From an uncultured Rhodospirillaceae bacterium (GTDB taxonomy: Bacteria; Pseudomonadota; Alphaproteobacteria; Rhodospirillales; Rhodospirillaceae), in NCBI GenBank assembly GCA_943787205.1, contig CALSLN010000008.1:62001-126000 (forward strand): a stretch of 64,000 bases of DNA, read 5' to 3'. A program made the translations under genes and the position numbers. Of the stretch, positions 27,783 through 36,914 are shown piece by piece; position 1 is the first letter of the stretch; each line of letters opens with the position of its first letter. The notes beneath the pieces were generated by a model. The model had not been told where the DNA came from. It saw nothing but the letters and a program-made list of their open reading frames with translations, and searched no databases.

Positions 27783-29201
27783 TTAACCACCCGAGTCGAC
27801 CTGCTGCACATTAATCCGGGTCCCGTCCGGCGTGTACACCGTACCTTCATAGCCAACGACACTGGTCATCTGCCCAGAGAGACGCGACGGCTTAGAAGCG
27901 ATCTGCACACCCATGGCCTCTAAAGTCTCAAACGTTGCGAAGATGTCTGGCACCTTAACAACCAAGAGTGACTCACCCGCACGCGGACGCTGTGCGCCCT
28001 CACGTTCAATCGGCTGAAACTCGTCGCCGTTTGATCCAAGCAAACCAATCATCGGACCTTCGCCGCTGGCCGGAGTCATCATCACAAAGTGAGCCCGGTT
28101 GCCTTCGTCAAGGTTCAACGACCCGGCTGTTTCATCGCCACCAAACGCGGCGTCCTCAAAGGTCACGCGATAGCCCATGGCATCAGCCCAAAAGGACTTA
28201 GACAGCTCAACATCAGACGTGAACAAGGTCATGCGACGAATGCTGCCGCCATCCCCCACCTCACCACCGGTGCCAAGATCACGCGCGACGCGGAATCCAA
28301 ACTGGGTGTTGCGCTTCTCGATCGGGTCACGTCCTGGCCAAGCAATGCGGTTGCGCTCTGGTGCTGATAACCAGCCACCACCGCGCGTCGTGTGCATGTC
28401 ACATCCCACATCCCATTTCCAAGCCGAGCCATCGCGCGGACGACCAACATGCGTGGCGGCCCAACAGTCTTCGGTCCACTCCCAGACGTTGCCAATCATG
28501 TCGTACAAACCAAAGGCGTTGGGCTTGAACTGCCCGACAGGTGCGAGATCTGCATAGCCATCGCGGCAGGTCGCAGGGAACCAAGGAAACGGATAGTCTT
28601 CAGCAGCATCGAGATCGAACGTGTTCGCCCAGGCACAGGCTTGGCCTGAACTGTTGCCCCAAAACCGCGACGTTGTTGTTCCCGCCCGCGCTGCGTATTC
28701 CCACTCTGCCTCGCTCAAGAGGCGGTATCGCTTGCCCGAAATCTGCGCCAGCCAATCGACATACGCCTTCGCATCATTCCAGGAGACACAGCCAACCGGG
28801 TGTTCATCTTTGACGCGCTTCGGCTGCCGGCGGTCTTGCCAGCTGGCGGTTGGGTCATCGTTAAACCCAATATCGTCGTTCCACACACGGCACTCGTCTT
28901 TCACCACATGCCCTGTGGCTTCGACGAACGCCTTGAATTGACCATGGGTGACTTCGAACTTGCCAGCCGCAAACATGTAATCAATCGTGACTTTCACTTG
29001 CGGCCCCTCGCCACGCACAAGATCAACCTCACGGTCGCTGATTTGCGTACCCATCATGAACGTCCCACTCGGGATCACGACCAACTCGGGGCAGTCCTCA
29101 CAATCTTGTATGACGTCTCCGGCGCTTAATGCCTCGTCGGACTGGGCCAACACAGCTGGCGATACCGCCATAGCTGCCAGCAGGATCATTGATCGAATCA
29201 T
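27783..29201 (-). CDS. Exported FGE-fold protein fused to a C-terminal VOC domain
   Basis: 472 residues. Signal peptide 1-20 (SPAVLAQ), then the DCEDCPELVVIPSG motif (Cys 34 and 37), HPVGCVSWNDAKAYVDWLA, YRLLSEAEWEYAARAGT and GLYDMIGNVWEWTEDC. The FGE part ends near residue 320 (GFRVARDLG). A glyoxalase-type VOC domain follows to the end (RRMTLFTSDVELSKSFWADAM, then TVYTPDGTRINVQQ). FGE active-site cysteines are missing (RGGGWLSAPERN). I chose ATG at 29201, with GAGGGAGA upstream, over an earlier in-frame start at 29237 that would overlap the preceding gene. Third of three tandem paralogs. Confidence 0.85.
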   Translation of the reverse strand: MIRSMILLAAMAVSPAVLAQSDEALSAGDVIQDCEDCPELVVIPSGTFMMGTQISDREVDLVRGEGPQVKVTIDYMFAAGKFEVTHGQFKAFVEATGHVVKDECRVWNDDIGFNDDPTASWQDRRQPKRVKDEHPVGCVSWNDAKAYVDWLAQISGKRYRLLSEAEWEYAARAGTTTSRFWGNSSGQACAWANTFDLDAAEDYPFPWFPATCRDGYADLAPVGQFKPNAFGLYDMIGNVWEWTEDCWAATHVGRPRDGSAWKWDVGCDMHTTRGGGWLSAPERNRIAWPGRDPIEKRNTQFGFRVARDLGTGGEVGDGGSIRRMTLFTSDVELSKSFWADAMGYRVTFEDAAFGGDETAGSLNLDEGNRAHFVMMTPASGEGPMIGLLGSNGDEFQPIEREGAQRPRAGESLLVVKVPDIFATFETLEAMGVQIASKPSRLSGQMTSVVGYEGTVYTPDGTRINVQQVDSGG

Positions 29202-29214
29202 CACACTCTCTCCC

Positions 29215-30144
29215 TCAATTGAGTTCCCGGACAACACGGAACCCTAAGTCATTACCGCGACCGTCGACGCTGCCACTGGCCCGTCGTGCTGGTCGCACAT
29301 TCGTCGGTCGGCTGTACCATCCACCGCCACGCACGACGCGGCGTTCGCAGCCACCAATCCATTCCCACGCGTTTTCGTCTCGGGGCCGGCCCCAGTAGCT
29401 TGCGGTGTAACAATCCTGCACCCGCTCCCACAGATTGCCCATCGTATCGTAAAGGCCATAGTCACTTTTCGCGAAGCTGGCGACGGGTGCGACGTCTGCA
29501 TACCCGTCATTGCAGCGGGCATAGGGCCACGCGAACGTATACTCTTTTTGAGATTCGCCGTCGTAAGCATTGGCATGTTCGCAGGTTAGAGAAATCGACA
29601 CCCCTTCAAAGGAATTGTTCGCCCCCCACGGCCTCGGCGCGGTACTGCCCGCGCGTGCGGCGTACTCCCACTCTGCTTCAGAGGGCAGTCGATAGCGATG
29701 CCCCGTCAGCTCAGATAACCAATCCGCATAAGCCACGCTGGCGGCAAAATCGATGCAAGATACCGGGTGATTGTCTTTCGCTCGCTTCGGCTGAACTGGG
29801 TTGCGCCACGTCGCCTTCGGGTCTTCAAAGCCACCGTCTTTAATAACGTCGCAGCCCGCGCCAGCATTATAGCCGGTTGCCTTCACGAAGGCCTTGAACT
29901 GACCAATGGTGACTTCGGTTTCCCCGATCGCATAAGCGTTAGAAATAGTAATGCGAATAGGCGGGCCCTCGCCAGACTCCTCGTTCACTTCATAGGCCCC
30001 AACGAGGGTTCCCATCGTGAAGGTGCCGGTCGGGATCACGACAACACGCGGACAGTCTTCACAGTCCTGAATCACGTCACCAGGGGTTTGCGCAACAGCA
30101 TTCACCGCACCCAAAACCAAGATCAAACCAAGCAGCGTTTTCAT
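29215..30144 (-). CDS. Exported FGE-fold protein, tandem paralog 2
   Basis: 309 residues with a signal peptide (residues 1-19, AVNAVAQ). Motif DCEDCPRVVVIPTGTFTMGT, then HPVSCIDFAASVAYADWL, YRLPSEAEWEYAARAGS, GLYDTMGNLWERVQDC and a C-terminal GFRVVREL. At the FGE catalytic position the sequence is RGGGWYSRPTNVR, with no cysteine pair. ATG overlaps the stop of paralog 1 by 4 bases. Ends 13 bases before the VOC-fused paralog. The substrate of this family arm is unknown; they may modify or bind proteins or small molecules in the periplasm. Confidence 0.85.
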   Translation of the reverse strand: MKTLLGLILVLGAVNAVAQTPGDVIQDCEDCPRVVVIPTGTFTMGTLVGAYEVNEESGEGPPIRITISNAYAIGETEVTIGQFKAFVKATGYNAGAGCDVIKDGGFEDPKATWRNPVQPKRAKDNHPVSCIDFAASVAYADWLSELTGHRYRLPSEAEWEYAARAGSTAPRPWGANNSFEGVSISLTCEHANAYDGESQKEYTFAWPYARCNDGYADVAPVASFAKSDYGLYDTMGNLWERVQDCYTASYWGRPRDENAWEWIGGCERRVVRGGGWYSRPTNVRPARRASGSVDGRGNDLGFRVVRELN

Positions 30145-31085
30145 GGCGCGCTCCGGTCAGCAGACATTAAATCGCGCGCAACACGGAAGCCGCCAAAATC
30201 AAACCGGTGTGTGGCATTGGCATCACCATGATAGCCGGGCCGAATACGCGCGACCGAGGTCATCCATCCACCACCGCGTTGAATGATCCGTTCACAACCG
30301 CCTTCCCAAACCCAGGCGCTGCCATCTTTGGGGCGGCCGATATGCGACTTGGTGGCGCAGTCTTCAGCGAACTCCCAAACGTTGCCGAGCATATCGTGCA
30401 GCCCAAAAGCATTCGGCTTAAGTGACCCAACCGGCGCCACACCTTCAAACCCGTCACGACAGGCCATATGCGTCCAGGCCAGAGGGTATTTTTCAATGCT
30501 ATCTAAGTCGTAGGCGTTAACCCAGGCACAGCCTTGATGCGGATTATTTCCCCAAGGATAAAGCGTGTCCGATCCAGCACGCGCGGCGTATTCCCACTCC
30601 GCTTCTGTCGGCAGTCGATAGGGCAGGCCTGTGCTGTCTGCCAGCCAGGCTACATAAAGCTTTGCATCCTGCCAGGATACACAACTCACAGGGTGCTGAG
30701 GTTTTGGCTTGGCTGGTACGCCGGGACGTTTCCATGTCCGATTATCATCGTCATCGTAGCGTTGCAGTTCGTCGTTCCAGACCCGGCATCGAACTGTCGG
30801 TTCGAAACCTGTATCTTTGGCAAACGCTTCGAATTCTCGGTTAGTAACTTCAAAACGACCCATGGCGAAGGCGTTTGGAATTGTCATCTGTACGGGCGGT
30901 TGCTCGCCGGTCTCATTATGGACAGGAACACCAAGCGGCGTGCCCATGCGAAATTCACCCGCCTCCACAACAACAAGGTCCGGACAAGTTTCACAATCTG
31001 AGAGGATGTCTTCTGGCGCGGCCTGAGCAGGTGCAAACCAGGCCATCGCTAACAACGTGACTGTCAATAAAGGATAGGTCTTCAC
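30141..31085 (-). CDS. Exported FGE-fold protein, tandem paralog 1
   Basis: 314 residues. Signal peptide at the N-terminus (KTYPLLTVTLLAMAWFAPAQA), then DCETCPDLVVVEAGEFRMGT, HPVSCVSWQDAKLYVAWLA, YRLPTEAEWEYAARAGS and GLHDMLGNVWEFAEDC. Catalytic cysteines are lacking (RGGGWMTSVARIR). I chose GTG at 31085, with GGGGGAC well spaced upstream and an immediate signal peptide; a longer frame reaches 31121. First gene of the tandem set, 92 bases after the molybdenum-hydroxylase-like gene on the same strand. Confidence 0.84.
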   Translation of the reverse strand: MKTYPLLTVTLLAMAWFAPAQAAPEDILSDCETCPDLVVVEAGEFRMGTPLGVPVHNETGEQPPVQMTIPNAFAMGRFEVTNREFEAFAKDTGFEPTVRCRVWNDELQRYDDDDNRTWKRPGVPAKPKPQHPVSCVSWQDAKLYVAWLADSTGLPYRLPTEAEWEYAARAGSDTLYPWGNNPHQGCAWVNAYDLDSIEKYPLAWTHMACRDGFEGVAPVGSLKPNAFGLHDMLGNVWEFAEDCATKSHIGRPKDGSAWVWEGGCERIIQRGGGWMTSVARIRPGYHGDANATHRFDFGGFRVARDLMSADRSAP

Positions 31086-31177
31086 GCGACGTCCCCCCGC
31101 ACCCATGCGCTCTATGCACATCGTTTAAGTACGGAGCTTAGAGAAGACCTCAACAGGTCGCCAGGAGAGTCTTGGCG

Positions 31178-33343
31178 TTAAGCGATCCCGTAGCCCGAAA
31201 TCGGTAGAGGAAGCTTACGAATCCGCTGCCCCGTCGCGGCAAAGATCGCGTTGGCGACAGCCGGTGCCGCGGCTGGGACGGCAGCTTCACCTACGCCGCC
31301 AACAATCTCTTCAGATTCAATGAGCGCAACCTCAACCTCTGGCATATTCGCCAGACGTAAAGCATCGTAGTCATGGAAATTAGATTGTTCGACGACACCA
31401 TCTTTAACGGTGATCTCTCCAAACAACGCAGCCGTTAGGGCATAGGTAATGCCGCTTTCCATCTGGTGCACAACATTCGACGGGTCCAAGGCAAAGCCGC
31501 AATCGTATGCGCACCAGACCTTAATCACTTCAAGATCACCGCTTGAAACATCAACCTCAATCACTTGCGCATTAACGGAGCCAAACCCAGGGCAAAAAGC
31601 AATCCCAAGACCACGACCCGAAGGCAATTCACGCCCCCAACCAGACATCTCTGCAACTTTATCCAGCACGGCAAGTTCGCGTGGCTTGTCGACAACAAGG
31701 TCACGGCGGAATTGATAGGGATCTTTTCCTGCCAAGTACGCCAACTCATCCATCGCGCTTTCAGAAAAGAAACCATTCTGAGACGAAGAAACGCCGCGCC
31801 AAAACCCAACCGGAACCACCGGCTTGTATTCGACATAATCGATCAGCGTATTGGGAATAGCATAGGAACCGCCGACGGCACCGCCGACGGATGTTGGATC
31901 AGGAAAATTACGGGGCCGGTTTTGAAACTGAAGAATTGATTCCCCAGCCAACCGGCTATGCATGGCGATTAAATTACCATCGTCATCCAATGCTGCCTTA
32001 ATCCTGGCCACATACGCTGCCCGATAAAAATCATGTTGAATGTCTTGTTCACGGGTCCAGATCAAACTGACCGGACGACCAGGCACTGCCATTGCCGCCT
32101 GTACAGATTGCCGCGCAAAATCTGGCTCCCATTTTCTGCCAAAGCCACCACCAGCAAATGTGTTCTGCAATTGCACGTCTTCGAGCGGCAAACCGGTAAT
32201 TTCAGCCGCGTCTTCACGCGCCCTGTCTTGCTGTTGATGAGGAGACCACATTTGACATGTTGTATCCGTCACCATCGCAGTGGATGCCATGGGCTCCATA
32301 CAGGCGTGTGCGAGAAACGGGACTTCATAGTCCGCCTCAAACACTTTTGTGGCGCTCTCGATTGTCGCTGGCGCATCCCCTTTTGCACCGAAGAAGGGGC
32401 GTGCTTCGTCTGTTAAAGAGGCGCGCATCTCTTCCCACATATCATGAGAATTGAGGTCGTCGCCGCCCTTAAAGTCCCACTCAACATCGAGCGACTCAGC
32501 CGCCTTCTTCGCCTGCCAAAACGTGTCAGCAATAACAGCAATGCCACCATCGACATTTGTGATCGCGACAACACCAGGGCTAGACAAGAGGGCCTCACGA
32601 TTATCGCCAACAATCTCACCGCCATAGACTGGCGACGTGCGGAGCGCAGCAAACAACTTTCCCTCGAGCGCAACGTCTGCCCCATAGTCCGCAGACCCAT
32701 CAACCTTTGCCGGCGTGTCTTTACGCGGCACGACTTTGCCCAACAGTTTAAATTCGGAGCGATCCTTAAGAACTGGCTCTTCCAGCGGCACAAGTTTCGC
32801 TGCAGCGTCCGCAACCTCACCGAAGGTCAAAATTCGGTCAGATGCCTTGTGCGAAATAATCCCGCGGTCGACGGACAGCTCGGTTGTATCCACATTTAGC
32901 TTTGCAGCTGCCGCCCGGACGAGCATCTCTTTTGCTGCTGCACCTGATTTGCGAAGAACATCATAATACCCGCGCGTGGCATCAGACCCACCGGTGGATT
33001 GGCGCCCTTCTTTCGCGGGGTTACCATACGCTGGGTTAGCGGTCGCCAAACGAACCTCGACCAAATCCCAATCCGCATCCATCTCTTCCGCGACGATTTT
33101 TGGCAGCGTCGTGTAAACGCCCTGGCCAATTTCAACACCTGGCACAACGATGGACACCCGATTATCAGGCATAACTTGAACAAAAGCATTGAGCTCTGAC
33201 TGCCCATCCGTTGCTATCGCTGCTTCCGATCGCGGCAATCGAACCCCAAGAACGAACCCACCAGCAGCCGCTGACGTTACAAAAAACGTGCGTCGACTTA
33301 GCTTGGCACTCTTTGGCATCGGGCGAGACGGATGAAAAGTCAT
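31178..33343 (-). CDS. Molybdopterin-binding hydroxylase subunit, IorB-like, Tat-exported
   Basis: 721 residues of the xanthine dehydrogenase/isoquinoline 1-oxidoreductase beta type. Tat signal LSRRTFFVTSAAAGGFVLG; PGVEIGQGVYTTLPKIVAEEMD; cofactor motif FAGGGFGRKWEPDF; catalytic Glu region GVGEAAVPAAAPAVANA near the C-terminus. Such subunits hydroxylate N-heterocycles or oxidise aldehydes and require a small [2Fe-2S] partner. No such partner gene is adjacent or elsewhere in the window, so it may be encoded elsewhere. Divergent from the methyltransferase gene at 33574. Confidence 0.86.
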   Translation of the reverse strand: MTFHPSRPMPKSAKLSRRTFFVTSAAAGGFVLGVRLPRSEAAIATDGQSELNAFVQVMPDNRVSIVVPGVEIGQGVYTTLPKIVAEEMDADWDLVEVRLATANPAYGNPAKEGRQSTGGSDATRGYYDVLRKSGAAAKEMLVRAAAAKLNVDTTELSVDRGIISHKASDRILTFGEVADAAAKLVPLEEPVLKDRSEFKLLGKVVPRKDTPAKVDGSADYGADVALEGKLFAALRTSPVYGGEIVGDNREALLSSPGVVAITNVDGGIAVIADTFWQAKKAAESLDVEWDFKGGDDLNSHDMWEEMRASLTDEARPFFGAKGDAPATIESATKVFEADYEVPFLAHACMEPMASTAMVTDTTCQMWSPHQQQDRAREDAAEITGLPLEDVQLQNTFAGGGFGRKWEPDFARQSVQAAMAVPGRPVSLIWTREQDIQHDFYRAAYVARIKAALDDDGNLIAMHSRLAGESILQFQNRPRNFPDPTSVGGAVGGSYAIPNTLIDYVEYKPVVPVGFWRGVSSSQNGFFSESAMDELAYLAGKDPYQFRRDLVVDKPRELAVLDKVAEMSGWGRELPSGRGLGIAFCPGFGSVNAQVIEVDVSSGDLEVIKVWCAYDCGFALDPSNVVHQMESGITYALTAALFGEITVKDGVVEQSNFHDYDALRLANMPEVEVALIESEEIVGGVGEAAVPAAAPAVANAIFAATGQRIRKLPLPISGYGIA

Positions 33344-33573
33344 AGTCAGCTTCCTAAGTATGGGCTTGGTCTACATTTGAACTCACTCTAGCTTTATCAT
33401 AGCGACGCGGAGAGACCAAAGAAGACCGATGGAAAGCTCGCTATTTGGAGCCTAGGCTTCATACTTAGAGGCGATTGGTCATTGTGCGGCTCTTTCCAGG
33501 GGTTTCCTGGCACCCACACCCGCCGGTTGATAGTTTCTGTTCATACTTAAAAGTCTACATGAGGTCTCCTCCC

Positions 33574-34638
33574 ATGATGAACTACACCCTTCGCCAGCAC
33601 GGACGCGCCACGCTGGACTTCTTGTCGTCGTTTGGCTCCTCCATCGGTCCATTGATGAAGGGTCAACAGGAAGCTCTCGATACAGCCGGCCTCAATGATG
33701 AAACACTAGCCGACGACCTTGACGATCGCGCCAAGCAAATCGAAGGCGTTCTTGAGAAAGTACCGGCCTTCCGAACCACGAATTTAGTTGGGGAATGGCA
33801 TGGCGAACATCACGCGCGCACGGCGGCAGCAGCCTTTGAAGAGATAAAGGATGACTTGGCCTCTGACTTTGAAAACCTAGCGTCTGGCGGGACAACGCTC
33901 TCCTACAACCCTGACCTCGATATTCCGAAGTACTGGCCTTACCCCATTCACCGCACCACAGGTGGCTGGGACGGTCATCGTCACATGGGCTTCATTCACG
34001 GCGAACTCGTACACCGTTACATCGTTGGTAAAGCAGCCAAGCCGCCAGCTGCAGGCGGAAAGGCAACTGACATTTATGCAGACCGCAAAAATTTTGCCGA
34101 ACAAGCACCACGCAGAGACTACGACCATGTCGTAGAGATTGGGTGCTCTTCGGGTCCCTACACTGCGAAACTTGCGGAGGTCTTTCCTGACGCAAAAATC
34201 TCCGCCTGCGACATTTCTATTGCCCAATTAGAGCAGGCACAACGCAACGGAAACTTAGCTGGTCAAAGCTGGAACCTGTTCCACGCTGACGGCTGCGCCA
34301 CTGGCCTAGACGATGAAAGCTGCGATCTCTTCACGTCTTACATCATTCTTCATGAACTGCCCGTGAAAGTGATTGAAGATATTCTGCGCGAAGGGTTTCG
34401 CACATTGAAATCAGGGGGGGACCTATTGTTTGGTGATGTTGCCCCGTACAGCGCCCTTAGCAAGACCGGTGCCTGGCGAACAGATTACATGGCGACGTAT
34501 GGTGGTGAGCCGTTCTGGCGCGGGTCCTCTACCATGGACATGGTCGGCATAATGGAAGACATCGGCTTTGTAGACGTGAAATATGAGGGCATGGCACCCA
34601 ATAATTACCCCTGGGTTACCTATGGTCGGAAGCCGTAA
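33574..34638 (+). CDS. SAM-dependent methyltransferase
   Basis: 354 residues, no signal peptide. A class I methyltransferase core sits in the second half: DHVVEIGCSSGPYTAKLAE (motif I), ISACDISIAQLEQAQ, then CDLFTSYIILHELP and LKSGGDLLFGDVAP. The N-terminal 180 residues are specific to this family and end in IHRTTGGWDGHRHMGF. Substrate unknown. ATG at 33574 has GAGG nine bases upstream; the frame stays open to 33475, which adds no convincing start. The small gene at 34645 follows after 6 bases and is probably in the same operon. Confidence 0.8.
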   Translation: MMNYTLRQHGRATLDFLSSFGSSIGPLMKGQQEALDTAGLNDETLADDLDDRAKQIEGVLEKVPAFRTTNLVGEWHGEHHARTAAAAFEEIKDDLASDFENLASGGTTLSYNPDLDIPKYWPYPIHRTTGGWDGHRHMGFIHGELVHRYIVGKAAKPPAAGGKATDIYADRKNFAEQAPRRDYDHVVEIGCSSGPYTAKLAEVFPDAKISACDISIAQLEQAQRNGNLAGQSWNLFHADGCATGLDDESCDLFTSYIILHELPVKVIEDILREGFRTLKSGGDLLFGDVAPYSALSKTGAWRTDYMATYGGEPFWRGSSTMDMVGIMEDIGFVDVKYEGMAPNNYPWVTYGRKP

Positions 34639-34644
34639 TTCATT

Positions 34645-34944
34645 ATGTCAGATAGAAAAACTTACCCCGCCACAAAGAAACCGCGGAAACGCGAAGCCCT
34701 TCGCCCTGAGGATGTAGACAAACTCGGACAAGCCATCCTTTCTCTCACCCAAGAACTTTGGGCCGTGAAAGATCGCCAAGCTGTAACCGAGGTCATTCTT
34801 AAGGAGCAGGGCATCGACATCAGGGAAGCGATTGATACGCACAAGCCTGACGCAGATTTAGAGGCTCGGCTTGCCCAAGACCGTCAGGCCCTCGTGCAAA
34901 AAATCGTGCAAGACATCACCGGCGAATACGGCCCGCTCGAATAA
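34645..34944 (+). CDS. Small helical protein, paralog of 49001-49378
   Basis: 99 residues, no signal peptide, strongly charged and helical. It shares a pattern with the gene at 49001: L-LxxELWxxxDRQxVxExxLxxxG, then hKPDA(D/E)LExxLxxxR and a C-terminal helix. Examples are LTQELWAVKDRQAV here and [14 protein letters not shown] there. Family and function not recognised. It begins 6 bases after the methyltransferase stop and is presumably translated from the same message. Confidence 0.72.
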   Translation: MSDRKTYPATKKPRKREALRPEDVDKLGQAILSLTQELWAVKDRQAVTEVILKEQGIDIREAIDTHKPDADLEARLAQDRQALVQKIVQDITGEYGPLE

Positions 34945-34967
34945 TCCTAAAAGACAGCGTAGCGACC

Positions 34968-35726
34968 TCAGTCACCGACACGCAAGATGTCTAGCTCCGG
35001 GTGACCGACTAGAAGCTTCATGCTGACATAGTGATTCGTACCGCGATGAATGTGCTTCGCTGACGCTGCAGCAAGGACATGCGTCGTCCCCAACATCGCG
35101 TCTATCTCGCGACGGTCTCTTTCCGAATGATATTCCAAATAGATTTGATCAATTTTCTCTAGTCGCTCTGACAACGAATTGAGAACCGGCAACTCAGCCC
35201 CTTCAGTATCGACCTTCAAAATAGAGATTTGACCCAACTCGAGTTCATCAAACATGCGCCCAGCATGACGAAGCTCCACTGCATTTCCAGAGGCCGATGT
35301 TTCCGCGCTACTGAACAAAGAATTCTGCAAACTTTGTGACGCACCTTCGTACAAGAGCATGCTCGTGTCCTCAGAATACAAACCAAATGGAAACACCTGT
35401 GCACTAGGAAACTGTTCAACATTCTCTCTCAAAAACACCACCGCACCAGCTGATGGCTCAAAGCAGAAGTATTTCGCCGTATTAAAATGAGCCGCCATGT
35501 ACGTCGTAAACGCGCCCACGTTTGCACCAACATCGACAACGGTTTCAACCTCATATCCGCGGATAGGCAGTATTGGGTAATCCTTGCCTTCAAGAATGCT
35601 GCGAACGTGCTCTCGCGTGTTCGCCACGTCTGGATAGCGAAACGGATAAGACCCACTTTTCGCGTCAACTTGAATGGTTGAGATATTGCCGTAGTGGGAC
35701 TCTTGATGAGCTTTGGTGTCAGTCAT
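34968..35726 (-). CDS. FkbM-family methyltransferase
   Basis: 252 residues from ATG at 35726 (a TTG at 35762 is also possible; neither has a good ribosome site). Motif I is VETVVDVGANVGAFTTYMA, followed by YFCFEPSAGAVVFLREN, and the FkbM-typical ISILKVDTEGAELPVLNSL. Family members O-methylate sugars or other metabolites. A single gene, convergent with 34645 and divergent from the GGDEF gene. Confidence 0.82.
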   Translation of the reverse strand: MTDTKAHQESHYGNISTIQVDAKSGSYPFRYPDVANTREHVRSILEGKDYPILPIRGYEVETVVDVGANVGAFTTYMAAHFNTAKYFCFEPSAGAVVFLRENVEQFPSAQVFPFGLYSEDTSMLLYEGASQSLQNSLFSSAETSASGNAVELRHAGRMFDELELGQISILKVDTEGAELPVLNSLSERLEKIDQIYLEYHSERDRREIDAMLGTTHVLAAASAKHIHRGTNHYVSMKLLVGHPELDILRVGD

Positions 35727-35969
35727 GAGGCCGGTATAGAGGCGACCCAGGTAGTCACGCAATAGTGACTAGAGCCATCACAACTCTAAGATTAGCTTAT
35801 GGCAGCGTTTTATCCTAAGTAGGCATCGAAAACCTGAACGCAGCCTCTCTCGAACAGCCCTCGACACGCTTATTAGTTGTAATTTAGCCGCACTCCGTCA
35901 TAAATAAGGCGAGATTAGCGGCATGAAGACCACTGACGCCGCAGGATACAAGGAACGCACTTAATTCCA

Positions 35970-36914
35970 TTGGAATCTGATTTTAATCACGATCACATCC
36001 GGATTCTGGTCGTTGGGTGCGAAGGCGCTCAAGTCGACACATTGGTAAAAAGGCTAACCGAAGCCAGTTTTCGCAAACAAAACATCTTAGTTGCCACGAC
36101 ATTCGACAATGCAGTTAGCACGATCGAGAAAGAAAAAATCCACGTCGCGCTAATCGATTACGACCTTATGCCGCACACAGGGTTCGAATTGATGGAAGAG
36201 GTCATGCGCATGGGGAACACCGTCCCAGTGATCATGACGGCAGAGGTTAAAGACCAAAAAATTGATTCAGGCGCGATGAGTCGTGGCGCTTATGACTACC
36301 TTGTACACGCTGACATTGAACCGGAACTCTTAGAGCGTACGATTCGCTACACGATTATACGACGTAAGCTTGAAGACAGACTCGTACACGCCGCACTCTA
36401 TGATGAACTCTCCGGCCTTCCCAATAGACGCGCCTTCTTCGATAGATTGAAACAGGGAATATTCAGAGCCGATCGCCATAAACAAGAGGTCTCACTCGTC
36501 TACATCGACCTCAACGGGTTTAAAGCCGTCAACGACACGCATGGACACCAGGCTGGCGACGAAGTGATTCGTGAAATCGGGCGACGTCTGGAAATTTGTC
36601 TAAGGCGGACCGATACGCCCGCTCGTTTAGGAGGCGATGAATTCGCCTGCATCTTAGAAGACTTTCGAGACCGAGAAGCCGCGTTAGCCGTCATTGATAA
36701 GATCATGGATATCTTCACCGAAACCATTACATACGAAGGCGTTGAGCATCAGATCGGTGGCAGCCTCGGCGTTTCCTTCTATCCAGAGAGTGCGACGGAC
36801 GCCGACCTCCTTATCCAACTTGCTGACGAAGCAATGTATCAAGCCAAAGTCAAATCCCGCCGCACCGGAAAGCCAGAGTTCATAATCACCGCCCCTGAAG
36901 ACAAAAAAGCCTAG
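35970..36914 (+). CDS. Receiver-GGDEF diguanylate cyclase
   Basis: 314 residues. N-terminal receiver-like domain (about 9-125) then GGDEF domain (about 150-305). RLGGDEFACIL keeps the active signature, and RRTD five residues before it is a complete RxxD inhibitory site, so c-di-GMP synthesis with product feedback is expected. The receiver domain is degenerate: the acidic pair near the N-terminus is replaced (ILVVGCEG) and the conserved Lys region reads YLVHAD. A putative acceptor Asp remains in VALIDYDL. Start appears to be TTG. Its stop overlaps the convergent methyltransferase by 4 bases. Confidence 0.86.
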   Translation: MESDFNHDHIRILVVGCEGAQVDTLVKRLTEASFRKQNILVATTFDNAVSTIEKEKIHVALIDYDLMPHTGFELMEEVMRMGNTVPVIMTAEVKDQKIDSGAMSRGAYDYLVHADIEPELLERTIRYTIIRRKLEDRLVHAALYDELSGLPNRRAFFDRLKQGIFRADRHKQEVSLVYIDLNGFKAVNDTHGHQAGDEVIREIGRRLEICLRRTDTPARLGGDEFACILEDFRDREAALAVIDKIMDIFTETITYEGVEHQIGGSLGVSFYPESATDADLLIQLADEAMYQAKVKSRRTGKPEFIITAPEDKKA

